The notes: generated by a model not told the origin, from the letters alone. DNA of 64,000 nt from Pelobates cultripes (GCA_933207985.1 OW240913.1:102851064-102915063), one strand, 5' to 3'. Numbered from the stretch's first letter, positions 46,456 through 57,215 are shown. Program-made: numbers and translations.

Positions 46456-47657
46456 TTTGGTTTAAATACGGTGCATTGCATTGAATTGAATCTGTATTTG
46501 AAGTACCCCAAGGTTTGCCACACAACAAGAAAAGCAGGTCATCAGTTTCTTGCTAACACGGCTGTCACAGGTAGAAAACAGCTGGATTTGCCACTAATAC
46601 CAAGTTTCCTGTCCATAACAGAGGGTGCATCGACAAGAAAGGTGAAGGAGAAATAAGCTGATCTCTATTGTGTTTATAATAGGCTATACTTCATTTTATT
46701 TAATATTTACAGAAGTGAGGAAACTAATCATATGCTGTTGTATAAAATAGCTACATGTCTCCTGCTATGCTTTCCTGGAAATGAAATGAATGTCTGCAAG
46801 TGCTAACTACAATTGTGTTTTTCTAATTTATGTTTCAGTGGACAGAACTTGCAATTGGTGTACACTGGTCTAACATTGTTCTCGCCTGTGCATGCATTCC
46901 AAAACTGATATATATGTACTGGAGTCTAATGTTTCTTACTCTGTTTAATATTAATATCAACAATAAGTGTAGGTAGTAGGATAGTTATGGTTCTCCTTAA
47001 GGCTGGAAAGATAAACACTGCAAACCCTTTCATTCTGCAAGCTTGGAATAATTATACTCCAACTGCAATTTAAAGGGACACACCTGCATTATAAATTAAT
47101 ACCTGGAGTGATTTAAAAATGTTCCTGCCCCTTCCATTCCCCCTTAAAACTATTAACTTCCAATCCAGCCACTGGAAAATACATCATTAGTGATGAACTC
47201 CTGCCAAACCCATTGCTTACAGAGTTTATAAGAACTCCCCATTCTAATATCAAACTATTTAGGGATTAGTTTGACATAAACTATAGCTCTTCTCCGGCTG
47301 CTGTTATAATGTGAAATTAACACTTTCACATTAAGATTAGCAATGCCAGTTCCACCCAATCTGGATAGCAATGATTGTATTAAAGTGCTGAGGGTGGTTT
47401 GACATAACACTGTTTTAATGACATTGTGACCTTTGCTTTTGAGCTGTCTTCCCTCTTCTGTCATTAACTGGTGGGAGAGTTAGTCCAATGGGACAGAAAA
47501 TTCAAAACATGGTGAAAAAGAAGAACAAATTACAGTATGTATGGGGCACAATCTGAACCCCTACCAGAGGGTCTGACTTTCAGGGTTATTCAGTAAAACA
47601 GTGATGGACTAGAGAGTTGCACAGTTTAGATAGCTGAATCAGATACACAACTGATTA
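46456..47657 (+). other. Intron, no gene recognised
   Basis: AT-rich, nothing recognised. Confidence 0.5.
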
Positions 47658-48125
47658 TTAAAGGGACACTGTAATCTTAATGTAGTTGTTCTGGTGAGTA
47701 TAATAGCTCCCTTCCGGCTTTTTTTTTTTTCCCCTCTAGAGGCACCTCCAAGTGGCCACTCCTTAGATGACTACTGGAGGTGCTTCTTGGGTCAGTGCTG
47801 CTGAAAAACCAGCCTTGATGTTTAGTGTCCCCACGCTCTGTCTGCATGGAGACTCTGAATTTTCCTCATAGAGATGCATTGATTCAATGCATCTCTATGA
47901 GAAGGTCCTGATTGGCCAAAATGGCATTTGGCCCCCATGCCGATTTTAGACAATCCAATGCTTTCCCTATGGCTAAAAATTGGGCATTTTTATGATTTCA
48001 CAAAGGGGGTGAGTTTTAAACTTTTATAGAGGGGCTAAGGGAGGGCAAGCCACGTAAATAGTGGGTTAAACACTATAGGGTCAGGAATACATGTTTGTGT
48101 TCCTGACCCTATAGTGTTCCTGTAA
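47658..48125. mobile_element. T2-like MITE with terminal hairpin
   Basis: Left TTAAAGGGACACTGTAATC with TTAATGTAGTTGTTCTGGTG; the right 60 bases (48065-48125) form the hairpin ACACTATAGGGTCAGGAATA / TGTTCCTGACCCTATAGTGT. The core GAGATGCATTGATTCAATGC is self-complementary. Confidence 0.75.
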
Positions 48126-48444
48126 GCCAATACATCTCAGTAGTTCCATAGAGCTCTATAATGTGGCTTATGTCAGTGATTTTCAAAATTAGAGAGAAAA
48201 AAACCCTGCAAGTCTGATAAAATTCCTAAATACCCCTGCCTCGAAAAAGTAATTTCTATTGATTTAAATTCCAAATTAAACGTGTAGACGCTGATATTTA
48301 AGTTAATTCCATATTGGAGAACAAGCCTGATTAAAGCTTGTAAATAATATTTTTTACATAAATATGGCATAATATGATTATTGTGTATGTAAGGAAAAGT
48401 GTATGAACTATTAATCTGAAGTATAAAAGCCACAAAATGAAAAT

Positions 48445-49030
48445 ATAATCCACACTTGATAGTTACACACAGAGGACACTGACACAAATTCACACTTGTA
48501 GACAAAGAACACTGACACCACACCGTTACACACAGGACATTGACACGCACGCACGGGCACACACACACTCATTCACATTTATACACCGAGAACACTGATG
48601 CACAGTTACACACAGAGGACACTGACACACATACACAAACACAGAGGACACTGACAAATACAAATTTACACACTAACAAATTTACACAAAGAGAAAAAGA
48701 ATGCACATTTGCTTATTAACACACACTGACTGACACACACATTAAATGACAGAAACACACACTCAGTGATTTGAAACATACACATTGTCTGACACACAAT
48801 TACAAATTCATATTTGTATTTTTTTTTTTTTACTTGAGCCCACCCAGCCTTCCTACCTTAGAACTGGAGTGGATCGTTTACCTGGTGTCTAGTGAAGCTG
48901 CTGTCCCCTTGTACTCTTCTAGCACTGCTCCTTCGTACACTGTTTAGTGATTCCAGGTCCGGAGTGACATCATAACCTGGTTCCCGGCATCACAGCAGAG
49001 AACAGTACTGGAAGAGTACAGGTATCAGCG
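48445..49030. repeat. ACAC-type repeat plus degenerate palindrome module
   Basis: ACACAGAGGACACTGACACA-like units (48460-48800) are followed by GTACTCTTCTAGCACTG facing CAGTACTGGAAGAGTAC around TGACATCATAACC. It has the same layout as the modules at 10.4 and 13.5 kb. Confidence 0.6.
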
Positions 49031-50176
49031 CTCCCTGGCCAGCCACCTTCATTCTCCCCTCCGGCACAATCTCCCCTATTCAGCACATTCAGGCAGATTA
49101 GTCACCTGCTGTCCAAGCAAGTAGGTGCCTACTCTGCCTTAGCTTCTGGTGTGTCCCCTGTTGGGGTGCACATGCCTCCTGGGTATTTTGAGTTTACTGC
49201 AAGCGTTTGCTGTGTGTGTATATGGAAGTCTTATTAATTGCATGTTATTGCTGGTGTTTTTACTGTGTCTGCATGTGACAACCTATAGACCCTATTTTAA
49301 AGCTGGTTTTCTTATTTTCTTTTGTTGCTGTTTTATAGCTAATGCCATCTTGTGTTGCACTTATGTGTGGATTTAGTTTTAATAGTGTAAAATTGTATAC
49401 AAATATATTCTTTTGCAAAAGCTGTATCCCCAATTTTCTTATTTAAACAAATGGCAAGCTAGAATATTTTATTTCAAAATAGACCAGATGAATGCTAAAG
49501 AAATAAAAAGGAATACATCTTTACTGTTAAAGTGACCAAACTTATAAATTCCCTTCCTATTAAAACTATAGTACACTGCTGTAAAAATTAAAAATTTTCC
49601 TCTCATCACAAGTACTTAGTGATATTGCACCAATAATCTTAAATCAGCAGAGGACTCGCTTATTCTGAAGGGTACTAGTCATACCTTGTCTTTATCTTGA
49701 ATTATTGTTCCAAGGCCAGCTCAAATTTTCTAAAATTGTTTTGTATGTGCTCTCCACATCATATCCGAGAACAAGAGAAACCTAAATGTATTATTCCTGG
49801 TAAAACCCTTTCCAAGTACAAAATGTTCTGTCCAGCCTTGACTCTATTTGAAGGAAAAATTCTGCCTTTTCTCTTCTTCTAGCAAAAGGAATGAGCTCTA
49901 TTTCTCATTTAGCAATGCTAATTCTGGTTTTATTAAATGTGTTTTCTTTACTGTTGAGTTGAAATAAGGCAAATGGTTTCAGCTACTAATGTTCTGGCAA
50001 GAGAAGTGGGTGCCATAATGCATTCCTTTTGAATGGCTATTTCTTTGATTGGTTTGACCAAAATTGGAGATTTCTAAGGCACTTATGTATTCCTAACACT
50101 AGAGTCTTATACTAGCTAGTGATATACTGCTACCCCTGCCTCACTATCCTTTGGTGGTCTTCACTTTTTCCACAAC
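49031..50176 (+). other. Intron, no gene recognised
   Basis: AT-rich, nothing recognised up to the target site of the gypsy element. Confidence 0.5.
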
Positions 50177-50181
50177 CCAAG

Positions 50182-50753
50182 TGTCAGGATCGTGACAGGG
50201 ATCCAACACGCAGAATACAAACAGGGGATAGGTACGTATACCGGACCTTAGAATGGCCGGACTAACGTAAGGAGAAAGCAAAAGAATAGTCAGAGACAAG
50301 CCGAGGTCGAGGGAACGAGAGATCAGGTAAGCGAGAGACAAGCCGAGTCAAAAGGACAAGAGAGGAAAGCAGGGTCAAAATACAAGCCGAGTCAGGAACC
50401 AAAAGACAATAGAGGTAATTGCACTGAGTGACCAGACTAGCTAGAACCACGACAGGGCAATGAATCATTCCACAGAACCCTTTTTTATACCTTGGCTCTT
50501 TAACTGTTGGCTCCGCCCCCAACGAGTCCTGATTCGTTGTTCGGCACTTGGTTGCCGTGATTGACGGGTCGGAACGTGATTGCCGTCATGACGTCGGCTA
50601 CTGAGCGCCGCGTCATAAAAGGAGGCGGAGCTATCGCGGCCGGCGTGTAAACGACCGGGAGGAGTGCAAGGATCGGGTGAGTCAGCCCCCCTGGGAGGAT
50701 GGACGTCTAGGTGTCTAACCTCCTCCGAGGTAGACACCAAAGGTACCCTGACA
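50182..50753 (-). repeat. 3' LTR of the gypsy element
   Basis: 572 bases, same boundaries as the 5' LTR. The pol frame continues into it and stops at 50465. Confidence 0.95.
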
Positions 50754-51694
50754 GTACCCCCCCTCTCAGAAACGCCCACCGGGCGGAAGGAACCGGGGCG
50801 GGACGGAAAACGAGCATGAAATGCCCGGAGGAGACGAGGGGCATGCACATTTTCATGGACCACCCAAGACCTTTCTTCAGGCCCATACCCCTTCCAGTCA
50901 ACAAGATATTGCAACTTCCCCCGAGAAATACGAGAATCGAGAATGGATTTGATTTCATATTCCTCCTGACCCTCAACCTGGACAGCGAGAGGGGAGGACT
51001 CAGGGGAGGAAAATCTGTTGCAAACCAAAGGCTTCAATAAAGAAACATGAAAAGAGTTAGGGATGCGCAGGGCAGGCGGAAGGGCAAGACGATATGCAAC
51101 CGGGTTAATCCGACACAGAACCTTGTAAGGGCCTATGTAACGAGGGGCAAATTTCATGGAAGGAACCTTCAAGCGGATGTTTCTGGTACTCAACCACACC
51201 CTATCACCCGGGGCAAAAACCGGAGCCACCCGTCTCCGTTTGTCAGCGTGTCGTTTGAACACCATGGAATTCTGAAGAAGAATTCGTCGAGTCTGATCCC
51301 ACAACTTTCTCAGATTGGCGACATGAACATCAACCGACGGAACCCCTTGGGAAGGGGAAACCGACGGAAGAATGGAAGGATGAAAGCCATAATTCAAGAA
51401 AAAGGGGCTAGAACGAGTAGAATCACAAACGAGATTGTTGTGTGCAAACTCTGCCCAAGGAATCAGACCAACCCAATCGTCCTGGTGTTCAGAAACAAAA
51501 CAACGCAAATATTGTTCAATCTTTTGGTTGGTGCGTTCGGCAGCTCCGTTGGACTGGGGATGATAGGCAGAGGAGAAATTCAACTTGATGCCTAAGTGAG
51601 AACAGAAAGACTTCCAAAAGCGGGAAACAAATTGGGAACCTCTATCAGAAACAATTTCAGAGGGAATACCATGTAGACGAAAAATCTCCCTGCT
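50465..51694 (-). pseudogene. Pol, C-terminal part: integrase end and chromodomain
   Basis: Begins within the integrase core, with RLHGIPSEIVSDRGSQF holding the second catalytic Asp and AYHPQSNGAAERTN the catalytic Glu. The C-terminal GPY/F-type region (PRYIGPYKV) follows, then a chromodomain: EYEIKSILDSRI, LQYLVDWKGYG, ERSWVVHENV. Chromodomains direct insertion toward histone marks. The frame is different from that of the N-terminal part, so the deletion is out of frame. It passes the polypurine tract and ends about 96 codons inside the 3' LTR. Confidence 0.88.
50757..50767 (-). promoter_or_regulatory. Polypurine tract before the 3' LTR
   Basis: GAGAGGGGGGG on the minus strand, three bases upstream of the 3' LTR, the usual primer for plus-strand DNA. 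Confidence 0.75.
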
Positions 51695-52636
51695 GAATTC
51701 TCACCAAGTTATAAGCTCCCCTCAAATCTAACTTGGTAAAAATCTTGGAGCCTTTCAGTCGATCAAAGAGCTCAGTAATTAAAGGAATAGGATAAGCATT
51801 TCTAACAGTTATCTTATTCAAGCCCCGATAATCAATGCAAGGCCGTAGAGTGCCGTCTTTTTTATCTACAAAAAAGAAACCGGCCCCGGCCGGAGAAGAT
51901 GATCTCCTAATAAAACCTTTGTCTAGGTTTTCACGTATGTACTCCTCTAGGACTAAGTTTTCCTTAGTGGATAAAGGATATACCGTACCCCTCGGAGGCA
52001 TAGTACCAGGTAGGAGTCTAATTTTACAGTCGAAAGACCTATGTGGAGGTAAAGTATCAGCCCTCTTTTTGTCAAAGACTGCCTTTAAATCCTGGTACTG
52101 TGATGGTATCTGTAAATCTGTAGGTTGGGAAGAGTTAACCGGGGCGTCAACCCTGCAAATTGGTGAGACTTTCTGCACACATCCTTTCTGGCAACCCTGA
52201 CCCCAGGAGACTATCTCACCCAGTTCCCAGTCAATGATAGGGTTATGCTTCTTAAGCCAGGGATACCCCAAGACTATAGGAACTGAAGGAGATGAGATCA
52301 GCATGAGGGATATTCTTTCCTCGTGAAGGATACCAGTGGTTAACTTAATTGGTATGGTTTCACGAAAAATCACAGGTTCAGATAATGGTCTACCATCTAT
52401 GGCCTCAACGGCCAAGGGTGTATCCCTTAGCTGAGATGGGATAGAATGGTTAGTGACAAAGGCTTGGTCAATAAAGCTTTCAGCTGCTCCGGAATCTATC
52501 AAAGCCATAGCATTAAGTACTCCCTTTTCCCAAGCTAAAGAAACAGGTATCAGAAGCCTATGATCTTTATAATCATAAATAGAGGACAAGATAGAAACAC
52601 CCAAGGCCTGTCCTCTTGAGAAACTTAGGTGCGAGC
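51695..52636 (-). pseudogene. Pol, N-terminal part: protease and start of reverse transcriptase
   Basis: Open in the -1 frame relative to gag. The retropepsin motif LIDSGAAESFID is followed by the flap region and the VLGYPWLKKHNP segment. The reverse transcriptase begins with EEYIRENLDKGFIRRSSSP, then FFVDKKDGTLRPCIDYRGLN and the first catalytic aspartate in FTKLDLRGAYN. Then the frame breaks off: the YXDD box, RNase H, and the N-terminal zinc finger and first catalytic Asp of integrase are absent. The junction lies at about 51691-51702. A break at this point makes the element unable to copy itself. Confidence 0.88.
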
Positions 52637-53548
52637 GTTTCCCGGCCGGTTAGGGCAATTTAGGCGTAGGTGACCTCTAATTCCGCAATACATACAAAGA
52701 CCCTCCCTTCTCCTGTACTGTCTTTCCTCCTCTGAGAGTCGAGTATTACCTATTTGCATAGGTTCTGGGAGAGCTAAAGTAGTAGAATCAGAAGTCTGAA
52801 ATGAGGGAGCTAGTCTTATGGAGGATCTGCGGGTTCTATCCCGAATATTCTGCCTCTGTCTCATACGTTCATCTATTCGGGAAATAAATGAAATCAGATC
52901 CTCCAAATTTTCAGGAAGATCTCTTGTGGCCACCTCATCTAAAATCTCATCAGATAACCCGTTCATAAATACGTCCATATAAGCCTGTTCATTCCACTTG
53001 ACCTCTGCCGCCAAGGATCTGAACTCCAAGGCATAATCCACTAGGGTTCGGTTATACTGTCTAAGACGTAACAGTAGTCTAGCTGCATTGGCCTTTCTTC
53101 CTGGAGGGTCAAAAGCTCTCCTAAATGCAGCGACAAAAGCATTATAATTATAAACTAACGGGTTATCATTTTCCCACAGGGGGTTAGCCCATCTAAGTGC
53201 CTTGTCAATGAGCAAGGTAATTATAAATCCAACCTTTGCCCTGTCAGTAGGGTAGGCGTGGGGTTGTAATTCAAAATGAATACCTATCTGGTTTAAAAAA
53301 CCTCGACAAGTGTCAGGAGCGCCGCCATAGCGTGACGGGGACGTAACACGGGAAGAAGTAGCCACTGTGGCTACCTCTAGGCCTGTACTTATAGGAGAGA
53401 TAGATGGGGTACGCATCTCCTCTGAGTGACTACTAGGACGAGATAGCAATGCTTGCAGAGCTAGAGCCATCTGGTCCATTCTATGATCCATGGCCTCAAA
53501 TCTAGAGTCAGGAGAACCGACCTGAGAGTTTGTACCTGCAGGATCCAT
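52625..53548 (-). CDS. Gag of the gypsy element
   Basis: A 307-residue frame from ATG at 53548, 15 bases after the LTR and just past the primer site. It would form the particle core and package RNA. A coiled region with MDHRMDQMALALQALL lies near the start; residues about 75-230 are the retrotransposon gag domain, with FLNQIGIHFELQP, RAKVGFIITLL and the later LEFRSLAAEV segment. A zinc knuckle CMYCGIRGHLRLNC (CX2CX4HX4C) lies near the C-terminus. The frame has no stop. It also stays open upstream into the LTR, to 53722, but that ATG lies inside the LTR. It ends at TAA (52627-52625); pol follows in the -1 frame. Confidence 0.88.
   Translation of the reverse strand: MDPAGTNSQVGSPDSRFEAMDHRMDQMALALQALLSRPSSHSEEMRTPSISPISTGLEVATVATSSRVTSPSRYGGAPDTCRGFLNQIGIHFELQPHAYPTDRAKVGFIITLLIDKALRWANPLWENDNPLVYNYNAFVAAFRRAFDPPGRKANAARLLLRLRQYNRTLVDYALEFRSLAAEVKWNEQAYMDVFMNGLSDEILDEVATRDLPENLEDLISFISRIDERMRQRQNIRDRTRRSSIRLAPSFQTSDSTTLALPEPMQIGNTRLSEEERQYRRREGLCMYCGIRGHLRLNCPNRPGNART
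52637..52643 (-). promoter_or_regulatory. Candidate -1 frameshift heptamer
   Basis: GGGAAAC on the minus strand, in the gag frame G GGA AAC, three codons before the gag stop. This fits the X XXY YYZ slippery rule, and pol is open in the -1 frame here. Confidence 0.6.
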
Positions 53549-53550
53549 TG

Positions 53551-53562
53551 GCCCTGTCGTAA
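53551..53562 (-). promoter_or_regulatory. Putative self-priming primer-binding site
   Basis: Read on the minus strand, TT then ACGACAGGGC follows the 5' LTR. The ten bases are exactly complementary to GCCCTGTCGT near the predicted 5' end of the transcript, as in the Tf1/sushi type of self-priming. I do not see a tRNA-complementary TGG start. Confidence 0.6.
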
Positions 53563-54134
53563 TGTCAGGATCGTGACAGGGATCCAACACGCAGAATACA
53601 AACAGGGGATAGGTACGTATACCGGACCTTAGAATGGCCGGACTAACGTAAGGAGAAAGCAAAAGAATAGTCAGAGACAAGCCGAGGTCGAGGGAACGAG
53701 AGATCAGGTAAGCGAGAGACAAGCCGAGTCAAAAGGACAAGAGAGGAAAGCAGGGTCAAAATACAAGCCGAGTCAGGAACCAAAAGACAATAGAGGTAAT
53801 TGCACTGAGTGACCAGACTAGCTAGAACCACGACAGGGCAATGAATCATTCCACAGAACCCTTTTTTATACCTTGGCTCTTTAACTGTTGGCTCCGCCCC
53901 CAACGGGTCCTGATTGGTTGTTCGGCACTTGGTTGCCGTGATTGACGGGTCGGAACGTGATTGCCGTCATGACGTCGGCTACTGAGCGCCGCGTCATAAA
54001 AGGAGGCGGAGCTATCGCGGCCGGCGTGTAAACGACCGGGAGGAGTGCAAGGATCGGGTGAGTCAGCCCCCCTGGGAGGATGGACGTCTAGGTGTCTAAC
54101 CTCCTCCGAGGTAGACACCAAAGGTACCCTGACA
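53563..54134 (-). repeat. 5' LTR of the gypsy element
   Basis: 572 bases, ends TG...CA. By eye it differs from the other LTR at two positions, both in the segment near 53905-53917. It contains the promoter TATA at 53862-53870. Confidence 0.95.
53862..53870 (-). promoter_or_regulatory. TATA box in the 5' LTR
   Basis: TATAAAAAA on the minus strand. About 31 bases downstream lies GCCCTGTCGT (53839-53830), where the transcript should start. Confidence 0.65.
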
Positions 54135-54139
54135 CCAAG

Positions 54140-55740
54140 ATAGTCTGACAGTAAAGGTGGCGGTGTAGGATTTCTGCCTTCATCCCACTGCTCCTTTAAA
54201 CCTCTGCCCACCCCCCTTCCTTATCTTTTTCCACCTTTGAAATTCACTCAATTTGTCTGTTCAAACCCATCTCTGCTAACATAGCTGTTATCTATCATTC
54301 CCCTGGCTCCCCTCGTCTGTTCCTTGACCATTTTTCTGTTTGGCTTCCCTAAATCCAAAGGCCACTACTCCATACTAATTCTTCTTGACATCTCTGCCAC
54401 TCTTGACACTGTTGATCATGTCCTCCTTCTCCAAACTCTTCACTCCCTCAGACTCTGTGACACTGTCCTCTCATGGTTCTCCTCCTATTTCTCCCAACGT
54501 TGGTTCAGTGTCTCCTTTTGCAATGACACTTCCTCTTTTCTCCCTGTCCCGGTTGGAGTCCCCCCAGGATCTGTTCTTCATCCCCTTCTGTTCTTTCTTT
54601 ATACTTCCTCTCTTGGCAAACTCACTAACTCTTTTTACACTACCATCTGTATGCTGACAACACCCAGATATCTCTCCCTCGCGGTCCTACGACGTGTCAC
54701 TGCTTGCCTTTCTTCAATCTCTGATTGGATGTCCTCCCGCTTTCTGAAACTCAATCTCTCTAAAGCTAAGCTTCTTATTTTCCCCCCTCATAATGCTGAT
54801 CCTTCTCCTTTGCTTTTCCTGCAAGTTGATGGTACTTGCATCAGTCCGTCCTTGCAAGCTTGCTGTCTTGGTGTTATCTTTGATCCTAGCTTCACCTTTG
54901 CACCTCATATTGACAATGTAGCTAAAACCTGTCTATTCCACCTTAAAAACATTGTCTGCATCCGTTCCTTTCTTACGCAAGAGGCTGCCAAGGAACTTGA
55001 TCATGCTCTGGTAATCTCTTGCATGGATTACTGTAATTCTCGCCTAGTTGGTCTTCCCAGAAGCTGAACTGCTCCGCTACAATCAGCAATGAATGCTGCT
55101 GCCAGGCTGATCTTTCTCACCCGTCGCTCCTCCCATACCCCTCTGTCTATCCTTACACTGGCTTCCTGTATCCTATAGGTGTCAATTCAAAATACTAACC
55201 CTTACATAAAAAGCTCTAGCCCCTCTTACATTTCTTCGCTGATACATGGATATGCCCCTTCTCAGTCTCTCCGTTCTTCCGATGACCTTTTCCTGTCCGC
55301 TGCGCACACCCTTACTGCTTACTGCAGGACTTCTCACGGATGGCTCCCTTCCTTTGGAACAGCCTGCCTACCCTCATCAGACTCTCCCCTAGTCTTCAAT
55401 TGTTTAAAAAGTCCTTCAAAACACATCTGTTCAGAAGGGCTTATGGACTCCCAGAGTAACTGACCTATACCTATCCATGTCTGTCTCTTGCTCTTCTAAA
55501 GAGCAAACTCCACTCTCACCTCCCAGTTACGCTACTTTTCCACCTTTTTTGGTGGCTGTCACACTTGCTGTCCTGTTGTGTTTTTGTACCCCACCTCCTC
55601 TAGACTGTAAGCTCGTTTGAGCAGGGCTCTCATTTATCTATTGTTCCTGTGTCACTGTGTAACCGACTCATTTATTTCATAATATTGTAAAGTGCTGCGG
55701 AATTAGTTGGCGCTATATAAATACCAATAATAATAATATA
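54140..55740 (+). pseudogene. L2-type LINE remnant (reverse transcriptase and 3' tail)
   Basis: From about 54324 the + strand encodes the L2/Maui-type reverse transcriptase: [13 protein letters not shown] (usually AFDTVDH), the [13 protein letters not shown] motif, and [16 protein letters not shown]. The catalytic box is damaged: the frame shifts near 54650 and in the alternative frame reads YADN instead of YADD. The C-terminus appears in another frame at 55179-55463. The tail has TGTAAGCTCGTTTGAGCAGG, CTGTTCCTGTG and GGCGCTATATAAATA followed by AATAATAAT. The gypsy element inserted just before it, so its 5' part is not resolved. Confidence 0.85.
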
Positions 55741-56572
55741 TCTCCCCTGCAGAAGCTTTAAAATGAAGAATTTTGCTTACCTTATTTCCAGTGGTGCTCC
55801 GGTCTTGCTGTGTGGTCACTCCTCCGCTGGCTGAGATCATAAATAATTTTGATCTCAGTTGATTCCGTGCCTCCCTGTAAAAAAAATCTTTGGGGGGCTA
55901 GTACAGATGTTTAGCAATCGCCGCACTGCCTTAAATACAGTGTATCCATAGAGAGCTTAGAGATGCTGAACGTTGGTTCTGCAATCTTTGAATGACTGCA
56001 ACCAGAAAAACATCATAGTAGCTGTTCGGATGACTGCCAATAAAGATGGTGTTAGACAGCAATGTGAATGAACATTAGAAAAGGCAGTGTTCATACTGCT
56101 GAACCTGCAGGGACTATCTAGTGGGCCAGAATCACTACATTAAGCAGTAGAAGTCCTGGTGTATAGAGTATCCCATAGTTGCTATATTTTGAGACTTTAA
56201 GGAAACCTTTGAGGTCCAAGATGTGTGCATACAATATGTATAGCAGTCATAGTAGTACCTTAGATTTTAAGTGTCTAAGTGTTTGGAACACTGGAAACCC
56301 AGGTACAGAGGTTTAAGAGATGTTTCCTAATCTTCCAAGTAGTGAAGATTGACTTTACAACTCCTTGAATGTGACTATTGCTAATTAAATATAGATGTTT
56401 TGTATGTGTTGTGTGTTTTACAATATTGTATCTGTATATTTCCTATGCCCGACACATCTATACCACCACCAGAAGAAAAATACCTGCCCCACTGACCACA
56501 GGACCCCATGCGACTATGTCACCACCAGGGACTTTGAGAATTATGCTAAATGCCAGATGGTGACAGTGCCAC
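55741..56572 (+). other. Intron with a MITE-like segment
   Basis: GGCTGAGATCATAAATAATTTTGATCTCAG at 55829-55858 (as hairpin arms CTGAGATCA / TGATCTCAG) is the core seen in MITEs at 28.3 kb. Element ends are not clear. No gene. Confidence 0.45.
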
Positions 56573-56648
56573 TTTAAAGTGAATTTTGGAATTTTATATT
56601 CACTTCGAATTCCCTACAATTTACACTTCAGTGAATATCTCTGTGAGT
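56573..56648. mobile_element. Fragment of the TTATTCACT inverted-repeat family
   Basis: TTTAAAGTGAATTTTGGAAT, TTCACTTCGAATTCCCT and ACACTTCAGTGAATA resemble the arms of the element at 15462-15625. Confidence 0.5.
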
Positions 56649-57139
56649 GTGTGTATTTGGAGAGTCAGCAACTTGTAGCAGATTACGATGTAAACTGCAC
56701 CCACAGATCTAAAATCCAATCTCATCTGTGAGTAACACTGGTGGAGGCTACGTTTGTACCATTGTTTAAGATAATACGAGTTTGTCACTCATTGTTAGTT
56801 ATGCTTCTTATTTCAGTGTTTCTCCACAGCCTTTTATTAGAATGTTTTATGTGGAACAATAAAGAATTATGTGTGATTTACACTAATCAATTAGAACGAT
56901 TATGATTTCAACATACGCTGAGAGATTCAATCCATAGACTCTTTAGCGTGTTCATGTGTCACTGTTTCTATTGTCTTGAAGACTGTCCTTTTACTCCATG
57001 TATAATTTATTTGTAACAATAATTTAATTCTTTCACTAAGTGGCCGCTTTATATTACATGCAAAACAATTTACTTTATTTTATGAAATGCATATGCACAC
57101 ACATGATGTTTCTGTAGTTGTTTTAAGTGTTAACTCTAT

Positions 57140-57215
57140 CAGATTGATCAGTATTGCTTCAGACCTGAGGAAGAGAGGAAAACTCTCGAAAGCTTGTCTT
57201 TGAAATATTATGTTA
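57140..57215 (+). other. Hammerhead-ribozyme-like motif
   Basis: CTGAGGA (57165-57171) is followed by one A, a perfect 5-bp stem GAGAG/CTCTC (57173-57177, 57183-57187) and GAAA (57188-57191). This order, CUGANGA, stem II, GAAA, is the hammerhead catalytic core known from Penelope-like retroelements, with one extra base. The sequence after it, GTCTTTGAAATATTATG, looks like a dispersed-repeat flank. Confidence 0.35.

Larger units (their letters stand above)
50177..54139 (-). mobile_element. Ty3/gypsy chromovirus-type LTR retrotransposon, internally deleted
   Basis: A minus-strand element of 3953 bases with 572-base LTRs beginning TGTCAGG and ending CCTGACA, flanked by an exact 5-base duplication CCAAG (50177-50181 and 54135-54139). 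It contains gag, protease, the start of the reverse transcriptase, the end of the integrase and a chromodomain. The middle of pol is missing. A gag with a PEG10/RTL1-like core and the self-priming signature suggest the sushi group. There is no env. Confidence 0.93.

Noticed and set aside
48173..48568. 131-codon minus-strand frame starting MCVCPCVRV
   Set aside because: The start is microsatellite; the rest is AT-rich intron.
51047..51595. 182-codon + strand frame in the gypsy element
   Set aside because: Antisense shadow of the integrase region.
53643..53903. 86-codon frame repeated at 50262-50522
   Set aside because: The two copies are the LTR pair, so identity comes from the LTRs, not from coding conservation.
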